Below are positions 38,849-46,693 of a DNA stretch of 64,000 nt, one piece after another. Location of the stretch: NCBI RefSeq assembly GCF_002159535.1, contig NZ_NFIU01000009.1:1-64000 (forward strand), written 5' to 3'. Positions within the stretch are counted from its first letter, which is position 1. Every line of letters starts with the position of its first letter. A program made the translations under genes and the position numbers. The notes beneath the pieces are model-generated. The model worked only from the letters and a program-made list of their open reading frames with translations, was not told the DNA's origin and ran no database searches. This stretch comes from Olsenella sp. An290 (GTDB lineage: Bacteria > Actinomycetota > Coriobacteriia > Coriobacteriales > Atopobiaceae).

Positions 38849-39628
38849 CTATAGCCCCTTGGGAGCCGTAGGCCGCCCTGACTCCCCGGGGTGCTTGCGC
38901 GTGGCACGCGTGACGCGCGAGACAACGCGAACCTGACGCTTCACGAGCCTTACGCTGCGTCTAACGTGCGGCGCCAGGTCAACGTCGGCAGGCGTCTGGA
39001 CGTTGTAGTGAAGCGACCAGCGCCTCAGGCCAATGGTCACGGCAATGCAGAGCGCCGACCCCCAGAACTTGCTCACGGAGCCCACCACAACGGCAAGGTA
39101 GTAGACCGCCGCCCCGCCGAAGGCACAGAGCGCATAGAGGTTAGAGCGCTGGAAGATGCGCGGAACCTCACCGAGAAACACGTCGCGCAGCATGCCGCCG
39201 CCCACGCCCGTCATGATGCCCATGAGGACGCAGCTCGCCGGGAGAAGACCGTGGACGAGCGCCTTATCGGTGCCCACGAGCGCGAAGAGCGCCACGGCCG
39301 TGATGTCGAGCCACTCAAGCAGCCGCCCAGCCCTGTCGAGCGGCTGCGGGAAGAAGAACGCAACAAGGCCCGTGGCCACGCTCAGGGGAATCGCAAAGGG
39401 GGACTCCAGCATGTAGACGCTGCCCACCTGCATCATGATGTCGCGGATGAGCCCGCCTCCCAGCCCACAGAGCAGCGCGAGCCCAACAAACCCAACGGCG
39501 TCGAGGTGCCGCGCCCGCGCCACCATGACGCCGCCCGCCGATCCCACGACTACGGACGCAAGGTCAACCCAGGTAGGAAGGGAGACGGCCGCGAGCTCGG
39601 GGCCGGAGGTGGTGAAGATGTCAAGCAC
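38849..39628 (-). CDS. TRIC-type cation channel family protein (UPF0126/YadS-like)
   Basis: The roughly 259-residue membrane protein consists of two similar halves. Each carries the family mark: GLALLCGLGGGLIRDIMMQVG in the first half and GIMTGVGGGMLRDVFLGEVP in the second. These are the GGG-x-hRD motifs of the bacterial trimeric intracellular cation channel family. Seven or so membrane segments are expected, with a basic C-terminal tail. The GTG at 39628 is chosen because GAGGAA lies upstream; it starts VLDIFTTSGPELAAVSLPTW. No neighbouring gene hints at the transported ion. Confidence 0.88.
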   Translation of the reverse strand: MLDIFTTSGPELAAVSLPTWVDLASVVVGSAGGVMVARARHLDAVGFVGLALLCGLGGGLIRDIMMQVGSVYMLESPFAIPLSVATGLVAFFFPQPLDRAGRLLEWLDITAVALFALVGTDKALVHGLLPASCVLMGIMTGVGGGMLRDVFLGEVPRIFQRSNLYALCAFGGAAVYYLAVVVGSVSKFWGSALCIAVTIGLRRWSLHYNVQTPADVDLAPHVRRSVRLVKRQVRVVSRVTRATRKHPGESGRPTAPKGL

Positions 39629-39746
39629 GGTGGTTCCTCGAATCTCGCGCCTGCCTAAAACTGCTCGTACATTGTTACGCAACGTGCCGTCCGCCGAGAC
39701 GAGAAAAACAACCAGATTGACGCTCGCATTGTGGCGCGGCTTACGC

Positions 39747-39752
39747 TATACT
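39747..39752 (+). promoter_or_regulatory. -10 box of the tRNA-Ser pair
   Basis: TATACT lies 20 bases before the first tRNA-Ser gene. A TTGACG at 39717 is too far upstream (24-base gap) to be a standard -35. Confidence 0.5.
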
Positions 39753-39771
39753 GACCGCTGCACCATCACAT

Positions 39772-39862
39772 GGAGAGTTGTCCGAGTGGCCGAAGGAGCA
39801 CGATTGGAAATCGTGTAGGCGCCTAAAGCGTCTCCAGGGTTCAAATCCCTGACTCTCCGCCA
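39772..39862 (+). tRNA. tRNA-Ser (anticodon GGA)
   Basis: The acceptor arm GGAGAGT pairs with ACTCTCC. The anticodon loop TTGGAAA gives GGA. A long variable arm typical of serine tRNAs follows (TAGGCGCCTAAAGCGTCT), then the T-arm GGTTCAAATCC and an encoded CCA end. Confidence 0.95.
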
Positions 39863-39903
39863 GAACTTATTCGCGGCGCCTTCGGGCGCCGCGTCACCCT
39901 TAC

Positions 39904-39993
39904 GGAGGGGTGGCAGAGTGGTTGAATGCGGCGGTCTCGAAAACCGTTTACCCCTTCGGGGGTACGAGGGTTCGAATCCCTCCTCCTCCGCCA
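39904..39993 (+). tRNA. tRNA-Ser (anticodon CGA)
   Basis: The acceptor arm GGAGGGG pairs with CTCCTCC with one wobble. The anticodon loop CTCGAAA gives CGA, the variable arm is long (TTTACCCCTTCGGGGGTA), the T-arm is GGTTCGAATCC and CCA is encoded. It follows the other tRNA-Ser by 41 bases containing a 9-bp hairpin at 39872-39893 without a T-tract. Confidence 0.95.
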
Positions 39994-40004
39994 TACGAGC
40001 ATAA

Positions 40005-40029
40005 GACCGGTCCTCGGGCCGGTCTTTTT
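40005..40029 (+). terminator. terminator after the tRNA-Ser pair
   Basis: GACCGGTCC pairs with GGGCCGGTC around a two-base loop and is followed by TTTTT. Confidence 0.92.
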
Positions 40030-40211
40030 CATGCCGAGATCACCGGCATACAGAATTCGTTCAGCTTGCATACACCAAGCTCACACCTGGGACGCAGCGA
40101 ACAGCCATTGCGGTGGCATGAGGATGACCAGCGTCTTCCCTTTAGGGTACGCTACACATCAGCGCGACATGCGCGGCCACCCGGCCGCACTGCCTCAAGA
40201 AAGGGACTCAC

Positions 40212-41474
40212 ATGGAATATGACAGTGACCTCGAGGGTTTCCGCTCGGACCGCTATCTCGCGCGCTCCTGGGCGCTGCTGACCCGTGAGCGCGGCTGGAT
40301 CAAGGTTGTCCTGCTCATGACGATTGCTCTGCTTGTGCCCATTGCGGGCTGGCTCGGCGTCATGGGCTACGTCCTTGAGTGGGCGCGCCACACGGCATGG
40401 GGTGCCACGAGCGGCCCCAAGCGAAAGGGCGTGAAGCTTGGCGAGTGCTTCTCGACCGGCTGGCGCGCGTTTGTGGTCATGCTGGTGTGGTACTTCTGCT
40501 GCGCGGTGATCTCGGCGATCTTTGACGTTGTCCCCGTCTTTGGTGACCTTCTCGTCTTCCTGTGGTCCATCGTAATGATCGGCATGCACGTTGTGGTGTG
40601 CGTTGCCGTCCTGCGGGCCACCATCTACCAGAAGATCGCCCCCGGCCTTCGCGTCGAGACCATCTGGAAGATGGTCAGCCACGACCCTCGCGGCCTGCTG
40701 CGGGTGCTGGGGATGATGATCGGCCTTGGGCTGATTGCTGGCGCCGTGATGACGCTTCTCTTCACCGTCATGCTGACCTCTATCATCCCGCAGCTCATGT
40801 ATGCGATTGGCTATTTCTACGAGTACGGCTACTACATGAGCGACTACGTGCTGACGCAGTACGTAATCAACACCATCGTCGCGATTCTGGGCTCTCTGGG
40901 CCCCTCGCTGCTCGTTGCGGCCGTCATCTCGACCTTTGCGGTCTCGATGATCTCCCTGCTGGCCTACACGGCGCTTGCGCTCTGGATGCGCCAGTTCAAC
41001 GTCCCCGCCTGGGGCCGTGACGAGGACCCCCTGCCGCCCTTCCTGACCGACCCGCGCGACCAGGGCTTCTCAACGCCTTCGACCCCTGACAGCACTCCCG
41101 TGGCGCCTACCGGTGTCTCCGAGACCCCTGTCGAGAAGAACGACGAGCCCGTCCAGGACAGCACGACCGAGGTCCCCGAGCCGATCATTACCGAGCCCGT
41201 GGCTGCCGATGCGCCCGAGCCCGTGGTCGAGCCCGCGGTCGAGCCCGTGCCTGAGCCTGCGGCCGCGAACCCCGATGTGCCGGACGACGCAGTCACGGAG
41301 ATCGTGGTCGAGGGCGACATCGAGGTCGCCACGACCGAGCTCCCGTCCGCAGGAGAGCTCGAAGCCGAGCCGGAGCCCGAGGGGACGCCAGAGCCCGAGG
41401 CTCCCGCCACCCCGGCCCCCAAGGACCCGGACGACCCCATGACCCCACCGGACTTCTCAAACGCCTGGAAGTAG
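40212..41474 (+). CDS. DUF4013-like polytopic membrane protein with Pro/Glu-rich tail
   Basis: The 420-residue product has about six membrane segments within residues 30-260. The pattern around GYVLEWARHTAWG and the repeated long hydrophobic stretches resembles DUF4013 membrane proteins. From about residue 275 to the end it changes to a Pro/Glu/Val/Ala-rich, highly acidic, probably disordered cytoplasmic tail (for example VEPAVEPVPEPAAANPDVP). The ATG follows AAAGGGA. It is a single-gene unit between the tRNA-Ser terminator and a strong terminator of its own. Function is unknown. Confidence 0.75.
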   Translation: MEYDSDLEGFRSDRYLARSWALLTRERGWIKVVLLMTIALLVPIAGWLGVMGYVLEWARHTAWGATSGPKRKGVKLGECFSTGWRAFVVMLVWYFCCAVISAIFDVVPVFGDLLVFLWSIVMIGMHVVVCVAVLRATIYQKIAPGLRVETIWKMVSHDPRGLLRVLGMMIGLGLIAGAVMTLLFTVMLTSIIPQLMYAIGYFYEYGYYMSDYVLTQYVINTIVAILGSLGPSLLVAAVISTFAVSMISLLAYTALALWMRQFNVPAWGRDEDPLPPFLTDPRDQGFSTPSTPDSTPVAPTGVSETPVEKNDEPVQDSTTEVPEPIITEPVAADAPEPVVEPAVEPVPEPAAANPDVPDDAVTEIVVEGDIEVATTELPSAGELEAEPEPEGTPEPEAPATPAPKDPDDPMTPPDFSNAWK

Positions 41475-41486
41475 CGCGGAGCCCCA

Positions 41487-41520
41487 AGCCCGCCTCCCCC
41501 GCGGAGGCGGGCTTTCTTGT
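41487..41520 (+). terminator. terminator of the DUF4013-like gene
   Basis: AGCCCGCCTC pairs with GAGGCGGGCT (41504-41513) and is followed by TTCTTGT. Confidence 0.85.
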
Positions 41521-41808
41521 AGAGGTGACGGTCACGCAAAAAGTGGGCCGCGCGAGAAAAACGATGCGCCGCGCGACAAGAGAGGAGCCCCCTGCGCGCG
41601 ACAGGTCCTTCTCGGCCGCCCAATCGTGGGGAAGCGGTGGAGGTTTGGGGCCAAAACGGTTCTTTCCGGTAGGGGGAGACAGGGTCCAACTGGGACATCT
41701 TTGCAGGTGAAAGCTACCGGGAAGCCATCGGTACGTTTTGCGTCACCAGCACCGGGTAAGCTAGGTGCAGGGGTTTCGTGGAGGCTGAGCAAGGGGACGG
41801 CGCAACTA
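41521..41808. other. gene-free spacer
   Basis: No gene, repeat or known RNA can be supported between the terminator and the rpsF promoter. Confidence 0.5.
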
Positions 41809-41865
41809 TGGTATGATGCTTCGCCGAACCTTTCCTGCTCCGGGTGCGCCTTCATGTCCCGGAGC
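41809..41865 (+). promoter_or_regulatory. rpsF promoter and leader hairpin
   Basis: TGGTATGAT at 41809-41817 is an extended -10 promoter. The leader then contains GCTCCGGG (41837-41844) pairing with CCCGGAGC (41858-41865). A structured leader at this position fits the S6:S18-binding motif known upstream of rpsF in many bacteria, which gives feedback control. I have not verified the fine structure. Confidence 0.55.
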
Positions 41866-41890
41866 CATTAGCCCAGAGGAGGTGAACCGC

Positions 41891-42178
41891 ATGAAGGCCT
41901 ATGAACTGCTGTACTTTGTCGACCCCACCTGCAACGAGGAGACCCGCGCCGGCGTTATGAAGCGCATCGAGGTTGCTCTTGGTGATGGCACCGTCGACAG
42001 CGTCGAGGACTGGGGCAAGCGCAAGCTCGCCTTTGAGATCGACGACCTCACGGAGGGCGACTACACCCTCATCAACTTCCACGCAGATCCCACCGTTATC
42101 GCCGAGCTCGACCGAGTTCTGCGCATCAACGACGCCGTGAAGCGCCACATGGTCGTGCGCCGCGTCGACAAGGACTAG
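41891..42178 (+). CDS. rpsF: 30S ribosomal protein S6
   Basis: The 95-residue protein begins MKAYELLYFVDPTCNEETRA and contains GKRKLAFEIDDLTEGDYTLI, typical S6 blocks. It binds S18 on the small subunit platform. GAGGAGG lies just upstream of the ATG. It is first in rpsF-ssb-rpsR-DUF2232-rplI, the usual operon order. Confidence 0.97.
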   Translation: MKAYELLYFVDPTCNEETRAGVMKRIEVALGDGTVDSVEDWGKRKLAFEIDDLTEGDYTLINFHADPTVIAELDRVLRINDAVKRHMVVRRVDKD

Positions 42179-42224
42179 GCATGGAAGCGCGGGCGCAGGC
42201 CCGCATGAGAGAGGGAGTGAGAAG

Positions 42225-42731
42225 ATGAGCATCAACAGGGTCAACATCTCGGGCAACCTCACGCGAGACCCCGAGCTGCGCATGACCGGCGGCGGCACGC
42301 AGATTCTCTCCTTTGGAGTGGCCGTCAACGATCGCCGTCGCAACCCGCAGACCAACGAGTGGGAGGACGTTCCCAACTTCGTGGACTGCGTCGTGTTTGG
42401 CGCCCGCGCCGAACCGCTCTCCCGCTTCCTCTCCAAGGGACAGAAGGTTGCCGTTGAGGGCAAGCTTCGCTATAGCTCCTGGGAGACCAAGGACGGGCAG
42501 CGCCGCAGCAAGCTCGAGGTGATCGTCGACGAGATCGACTTCATGTCGCCGCGCGGCCAGCAGGGAGGCGGTGCGGGCGGCTACCAGCAGCCGGCGCCCT
42601 CGTTCCAGCAGGGACCCTCCTATGCCGCCCCGGCGCCCCAGGGCTCCTATGCGCCCCAGGCGCAGGCGGCCCCGCAGCCCGTCCAGACCCCGCCGTCGGC
42701 AGACGTCTACGACGAGGACATCCCGTTCTAA
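42225..42731 (+). CDS. ssb: single-stranded DNA-binding protein
   Basis: The 168-residue protein has an N-terminal OB fold (MSINRVNISGNLTRDPELRM and, further on, YSSWETKDGQRRSKLEVIVD). A Gly/Gln/Pro-rich linker follows, then the conserved acidic C-terminal tip DEDIPF, through which SSB recruits partner proteins. It lies between rpsF and rpsR as in many Gram-positives. Confidence 0.96.
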   Translation: MSINRVNISGNLTRDPELRMTGGGTQILSFGVAVNDRRRNPQTNEWEDVPNFVDCVVFGARAEPLSRFLSKGQKVAVEGKLRYSSWETKDGQRRSKLEVIVDEIDFMSPRGQQGGGAGGYQQPAPSFQQGPSYAAPAPQGSYAPQAQAAPQPVQTPPSADVYDEDIPF

Positions 42732-42770
42732 TCACCTGGCGGCCCGCGCCGCCAACAGAAAGGCAATGAC

Positions 42771-43043
42771 ATGGCTCAGCAGAAGCAGGATTTTCAGCGC
42801 CAGCCGCGTCGCAAGTACTGCCAGTTCTGCAAGGAGGAGACCGAGTACATCGACTACAAGGATGTGCAGCTTCTCCGCAAGTACATGACCGACCGCGGCA
42901 AGATCAAGCCGCGCCGCGTCACTGGCGCCTGCACGCAGCACCAGCACGACATCGCGCTCGCGATCAAGCGCGCCCGCGAGATGGCTCTCTTGCCGTACAC
43001 CGTCCCCGTGGTCTCCAGCCGCGGCGGCCGCAACCGCGGCTAA
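42771..43043 (+). CDS. rpsR: 30S ribosomal protein S18 (zinc-binding form)
   Basis: The 90-residue basic protein carries S18 blocks [20 protein letters not shown] and [20 protein letters not shown]. Cysteines in KYCQFC and TGAC make it the zinc-binding variant common in Actinobacteria. It forms a heterodimer with S6. Confidence 0.96.
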   Translation: MAQQKQDFQRQPRRKYCQFCKEETEYIDYKDVQLLRKYMTDRGKIKPRRVTGACTQHQHDIALAIKRAREMALLPYTVPVVSSRGGRNRG

Positions 43044-43071
43044 GAGCCCCAAGCACTGAGAGAAGCGCGCG

Positions 43072-44154
43072 ATGAGCGAGTGGCCCAACAACGGAGGTCC
43101 CGTCCCGCCCCAGGGCAGTGACGGCTCCCGTTCCGAGGCCACGGACGAGGGCCTGGTCCCCGCGGGCCAGACCAGCCGCGACAACGGTCGCAGGCCGCTC
43201 TCCGTCACGGCCTCGGTTGCCCTCTGCGCAATTGGCGGGGTGATCGCCTCCTCGTCGATGACGCTCTTCGCGCCCGTCTTTGTCGCCTATGGCCTGGCGG
43301 CGCTGCTCCAGCGTCACGGCCTGCGCGACATGGCGCTGGGCCTCCTCGCGGCGATCGCCGCCGCCCTGATCACGGGCGTCCCCCAGGGGACGGTCGTGGC
43401 CGTGGGAAGCGTCATCGCCTGCCTGGCATCGGCCCTTGTCGCCGGCATCTGGGTCAAGGGGAAGGTGACCGCCGGTCTAGGGTGCGTCATCGTGGCGGTC
43501 GTGGCCGCCGTGAGCCTTGGCGCGGACGCCGCCCTCGCCACCCTTGAGGGAACCACCCTCAGCGCGTCCGTCCAGGGCCTGCTGGGAGCCATACAGCAGC
43601 AGGCGTCCGAGGCCCCGGCCTCGGTGCTGCCTCAGGTTGACCTGGTGAGCGACCTGCTTTCGCTGCTCTGGCCCACGTCCTACGTGGTCCTGGGCCTGTG
43701 CGAGAGCGTCGCCGCCATGCTCGGCTCGCTGCTGGCAACGGTTCCGGCTCCCGGCGAGTCGCGGGAGGTGCCGCACCTGGCCCTCTTTGACCTGCCGCTG
43801 TGGGTCGTCGGCGTGTTCGTGGCCGCCGTCGCCGGCATTGCCGTGGCGCTCACGGTGCCCGGCGTGCCCGAGCTGGTCCTCATGGTCGCGGCAAACCTTG
43901 CCATGGCCGTGAGGTTTGCCCTGGCCGCGCAGGGGCTTGCGGTGCTCTCCTGGCTCATGCGGGAGAAGCGCGTGGGCGCTCTGCTCAAGCTGGCGGCATG
44001 GGTGGTCGCGTTCCTTCTTGAAGTGCAGTTCATCGTTATGACCGTCGTGGGTCTCGTTGACGTCTGGGCGAACTTCCGCCACCTCACCCGAGGCGGCGGG
44101 CCCGATGGCGCGGACGCCACGAAGCAGGACAAGGAGCCGGCCTCGGCCGGCTGA
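43072..44154 (+). CDS. DUF2232 (YybS-like) membrane protein
   Basis: The 360-residue product has a polar N-terminal tail of about 40 residues followed by about eight membrane segments. Its place between rpsR and rplI matches the YybS/DUF2232 genes of Firmicutes and Actinobacteria, as do the hydrophobic pattern and the charged segment RKRVGALL-like (REKRVGALLKLAAWVVAF). The function of the family is unknown; a membrane role in growth or sporulation has been suggested for relatives. It starts at ATG 43072 with only a weak ribosome site and ends 15 bases before rplI. Confidence 0.72.
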   Translation: MSEWPNNGGPVPPQGSDGSRSEATDEGLVPAGQTSRDNGRRPLSVTASVALCAIGGVIASSSMTLFAPVFVAYGLAALLQRHGLRDMALGLLAAIAAALITGVPQGTVVAVGSVIACLASALVAGIWVKGKVTAGLGCVIVAVVAAVSLGADAALATLEGTTLSASVQGLLGAIQQQASEAPASVLPQVDLVSDLLSLLWPTSYVVLGLCESVAAMLGSLLATVPAPGESREVPHLALFDLPLWVVGVFVAAVAGIAVALTVPGVPELVLMVAANLAMAVRFALAAQGLAVLSWLMREKRVGALLKLAAWVVAFLLEVQFIVMTVVGLVDVWANFRHLTRGGGPDGADATKQDKEPASAG

Positions 44155-44169
44155 CCGAAGGAGTTTCCC

Positions 44170-44697
44170 ATGAAAGTCATCCTCTTGGGTGAGCTTCGGG
44201 GCAAGGGCGGCGAGGGCGACATCGTAGACGTCGCCCAGGGCTTCGCGGAGAACTTCCTGTTCCCCAACAAGATCGCCCAGCCCGCCACCCCGGGCAACAT
44301 CAAGCAGCTCGAGGAGCGTCGCCACAACATCGAGAAGCGCGAGGCCGAGCGCATCGCCAACGCGGAGGCCACCAAGGCCGCCCTCGATGGCAAGTCGGTG
44401 ACCGTCGACGCTAAGATCGGCGAGGAGGGCCAGCTCTTCGGCTCCGTCACCCCCGCCCAGATCGCTGACGCCATCCAGGCTCAGCTTGGCGTTGAGGTCG
44501 ACCGCAAGCGCGTCGCCCGCGGCAACAACATCAAGACCTCCGGCAAGCACGCCGTCGAGGTCAACCTCTACCGTGAGATCACCGCCACCGTCAACGTCCT
44601 CGTGGGCGTGACCGAGGAGGAGACCACGGACGAGGAGACCGCCGAGACCGCTGAGGTCGAGGCCACCGAGGCCGAGGTCGCCGCGACCGAGGAGTAG
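44170..44697 (+). CDS. rplI: 50S ribosomal protein L9
   Basis: The 175-residue protein has the L9 N-terminal signature MKVILLGELRGKGGEGDIVD followed by VAQGFAENFLFPNKIAQPAT, then the connecting helix and C-terminal domain (SVTPAQIADAIQAQLGVEVD). A Glu/Thr-rich tail of about 25 residues extends beyond the usual end. It is last in the rpsF operon. Confidence 0.96.
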   Translation: MKVILLGELRGKGGEGDIVDVAQGFAENFLFPNKIAQPATPGNIKQLEERRHNIEKREAERIANAEATKAALDGKSVTVDAKIGEEGQLFGSVTPAQIADAIQAQLGVEVDRKRVARGNNIKTSGKHAVEVNLYREITATVNVLVGVTEEETTDEETAETAEVEATEAEVAATEE

Positions 44698-44703
44698 CCT
44701 CAC

Positions 44704-44977
44704 TTTTCAACGCACGACGCCGTGAGCTGCGAGTTTCTACAATAACCGCAGGTCAGGATTGTGTAAGAGAGCGCCCCGTCAGTTAACGCAGCTGACGGGG
44801 CGTTTTTCTCGGCCTTTCAGAACACCATCATCTAGCTGCTGTTTTGTAACTGGCATGCTCTTTGAGGACCATATTCCGGCAGTTTGCGGACAGGTGTTTG
44901 GCCGCCTTGGGTAAGGCCCACGTATGTTGAAAACCCTGCGTTTGCGCAGGATGCAAAATTGTTGAAAACGTTGAAAA
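44704..44977. other. cluster of DnaA-box-like TGTTGAAAA sites upstream of dnaB
   Basis: TTTTCAACG at 44704-44712, TGTTGAAAA at 44925-44933 and 44960-44968, and CGTTGAAAA at 44969-44977 recur in this 480-base spacer. The same TGTTGAAAA words occur in the origin region 26 kb away. A perfect CCTGCG-TTTG-CGCAGG hairpin lies at 44936-44951 between them. The rest of the spacer to 45140 holds no gene. Confidence 0.6.
44772..44808 (+). terminator. terminator of the rpsF-rplI operon
   Basis: CGCCCCGTCAG pairs with CTGACGGGGCG (44792-44802) and is followed by TTTTTCTC. Confidence 0.95.
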
Positions 44978-45140
44978 CGAAGAAATCCCCGGTCAGCGCG
45001 GTCTGGTTCTGAACAAGGCGGCATTGGGGCATGCCGCACGTCACGATGCGACTTGACAAGCGGGGCTGGCGCGACAGCCCGGCCCGCCGCCCGCGTCCGA
45101 CCGATGTCCCGTATCGGTCCCTTCCCGTCCACACCCGGCG

Positions 45141-45149
45141 TGCGATAAT
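45141..45149 (+). promoter_or_regulatory. dnaB promoter (extended -10)
   Basis: TGCGATAAT, an extended -10 element, lies 30 bases before the dnaB start. Confidence 0.6.
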
Positions 45150-45178
45150 TACCGTGCCCGTTCGAAGAAGGAGACAGA

Positions 45179-46567
45179 GTGGCCCAGAGCGAATACGAAG
45201 TCAACCCCACGCGCATGACCGCCAACGAGAACGCCGTCATGCCGCAGGACCCGGAGGCCGAGGCCTCTGTCCTCTCCGCCATGATGGTCTCCGCGGAGGC
45301 CCTCCAGGAGTGCCTCATCGACCTTGAGCCGGACGACTTCTACTACCCGTCCAACCGCACGGTCTTCATTGCGATGCGGGAGATGTTCGAGAAGAACATG
45401 CCCATCGACACGATCTCCCTCGCCGACTACCTGCGAAGCTGCGGCGAGCTCGAGCGCGTGGGCGGCCGGAGCTTCCTTCTGGGCCTGGGGAACAACTCGC
45501 TTGCCCTTGTGGGCTGGCGGCGCCACATCGAGATGCTCCATCGCGACACCACGCTGCGCAAGATGATCAGCGCCTCCGCGCAGATCACGGCGCTCGCCTA
45601 CGACGCCCCCGAGGACACCAAGGAGGTCGTCGACCGGGCCGAGCGCATGCTCCTGGACGTCACCAACCGCGACGTCCACAAGAACGAGCAGTCGCTCGAG
45701 GAGATCATGGGCAACCTCTACGAGGAGCTCGGGCGTAGCAGCACCGAGAGCGACAAGCCGCTCGGCGTCATGACGGGCTTCCCCAAGATCGACGAGACGC
45801 TTCTTGGCCTGCGCCCTGGCCAGATGATCGTCATCGGCGCCCGACCGGGCGTGGGCAAGACCTCCTTCGCGCTCAACCTTGCCACGAACGCGGCCTTCAA
45901 CGGCGCCTCCGTAGCGCTCTTCTCGCTTGAGATGTCCAAGGTGGAGATCGCGCAGCGCCTGCTTGCGGCCAACGCGCGAATTGGCCTCCAGGAGATCCGC
46001 TCCGCGCGCATTCGCGACGACCAGTGGCCGCAGATCCTCAAGGCCACCAACGACCTCTCGCAGCTCGACATCATGATCGACGACACCCCCGGCACCACGG
46101 TGACGGAGATTCGCGCCAAGGCGCGCCGCATCCTACGCGGCAAGCCCCTGGGCATTGTCATCGTGGACTACCTTCAGCTCATATCGCCTCCGGCGGGCGG
46201 GCGCCGCGCGGACAGCCGCGCCACGGAGGTCTCCGAGATGAGCCGTGGCATCAAGATCATGGCCAAGGACCTTGAGGTGCCCGTCGTCGCGCTCTCGCAG
46301 CTCAACCGTACCGTCGAGAACCGAACGGGCAAGCGCCCGCAGCTCTCCGACCTGCGCGAGTCCGGCTCTATCGAGCAGGACGCCGACATCGTTGCCCTGC
46401 TCGACCGCTCGATGAACGAGGACGAGGCCTCCCGCGAGGACCGTCCGGCCCTGAACGAGACCACGTTCATCATCGCCAAGAACCGCTCCGGCGCGCTTGC
46501 GGACGTGGCGCTGACCTTCCTCCCGGGCTCCACCAAGTTCGTCGAGGTCGACGGCTTCCACGACTAG
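45179..46567 (+). CDS. dnaB: replicative DNA helicase DnaB
   Basis: The 462-residue hexameric 5'-3' helicase unwinds the fork. The N-terminal domain begins after MPQDPEAEASVLSAMM. The RecA-like domain has Walker A VIGARPGVGKTSFALN, Walker B GIVIVDYLQLI, and the end block SDLRESGSIEQDADIVALL. No intein is inserted. The GTG at 45179 follows AAGGAG. A DciA-like loader candidate is encoded near dnaA, consistent with a DciA-type rather than DnaC-type loading system. Confidence 0.96.
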   Translation: MAQSEYEVNPTRMTANENAVMPQDPEAEASVLSAMMVSAEALQECLIDLEPDDFYYPSNRTVFIAMREMFEKNMPIDTISLADYLRSCGELERVGGRSFLLGLGNNSLALVGWRRHIEMLHRDTTLRKMISASAQITALAYDAPEDTKEVVDRAERMLLDVTNRDVHKNEQSLEEIMGNLYEELGRSSTESDKPLGVMTGFPKIDETLLGLRPGQMIVIGARPGVGKTSFALNLATNAAFNGASVALFSLEMSKVEIAQRLLAANARIGLQEIRSARIRDDQWPQILKATNDLSQLDIMIDDTPGTTVTEIRAKARRILRGKPLGIVIVDYLQLISPPAGGRRADSRATEVSEMSRGIKIMAKDLEVPVVALSQLNRTVENRTGKRPQLSDLRESGSIEQDADIVALLDRSMNEDEASREDRPALNETTFIIAKNRSGALADVALTFLPGSTKFVEVDGFHD

Positions 46568-46651
46568 CTTCGTTTGCGGAGAGGGTGGCGCGCCCGCGCG
46601 CCGCGGTTCGTGTCGGTTTGCCCTGTCGCCTTTGTCGAGTTCGGAGTGCCG

Positions 46652-46657
46652 TATAAT
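46652..46657 (+). promoter_or_regulatory. -10 box of purA
   Basis: A perfect TATAAT lies 37 bases before the purA start. No well-placed -35 hexamer is evident. Confidence 0.6.
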
Positions 46658-46693
46658 CTCAACGTATGTGACTTCTAGACGAGAGGGACGCGC

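Noticed and set aside
44698-45178. Possible signal recognition particle RNA or tmRNA in the long spacer before dnaB
   Set aside because: I found neither the conserved SRP loop (GGAAGGTAGCAG-type) nor tRNA-like ends; only the terminator, box-like sites and a small hairpin are visible.
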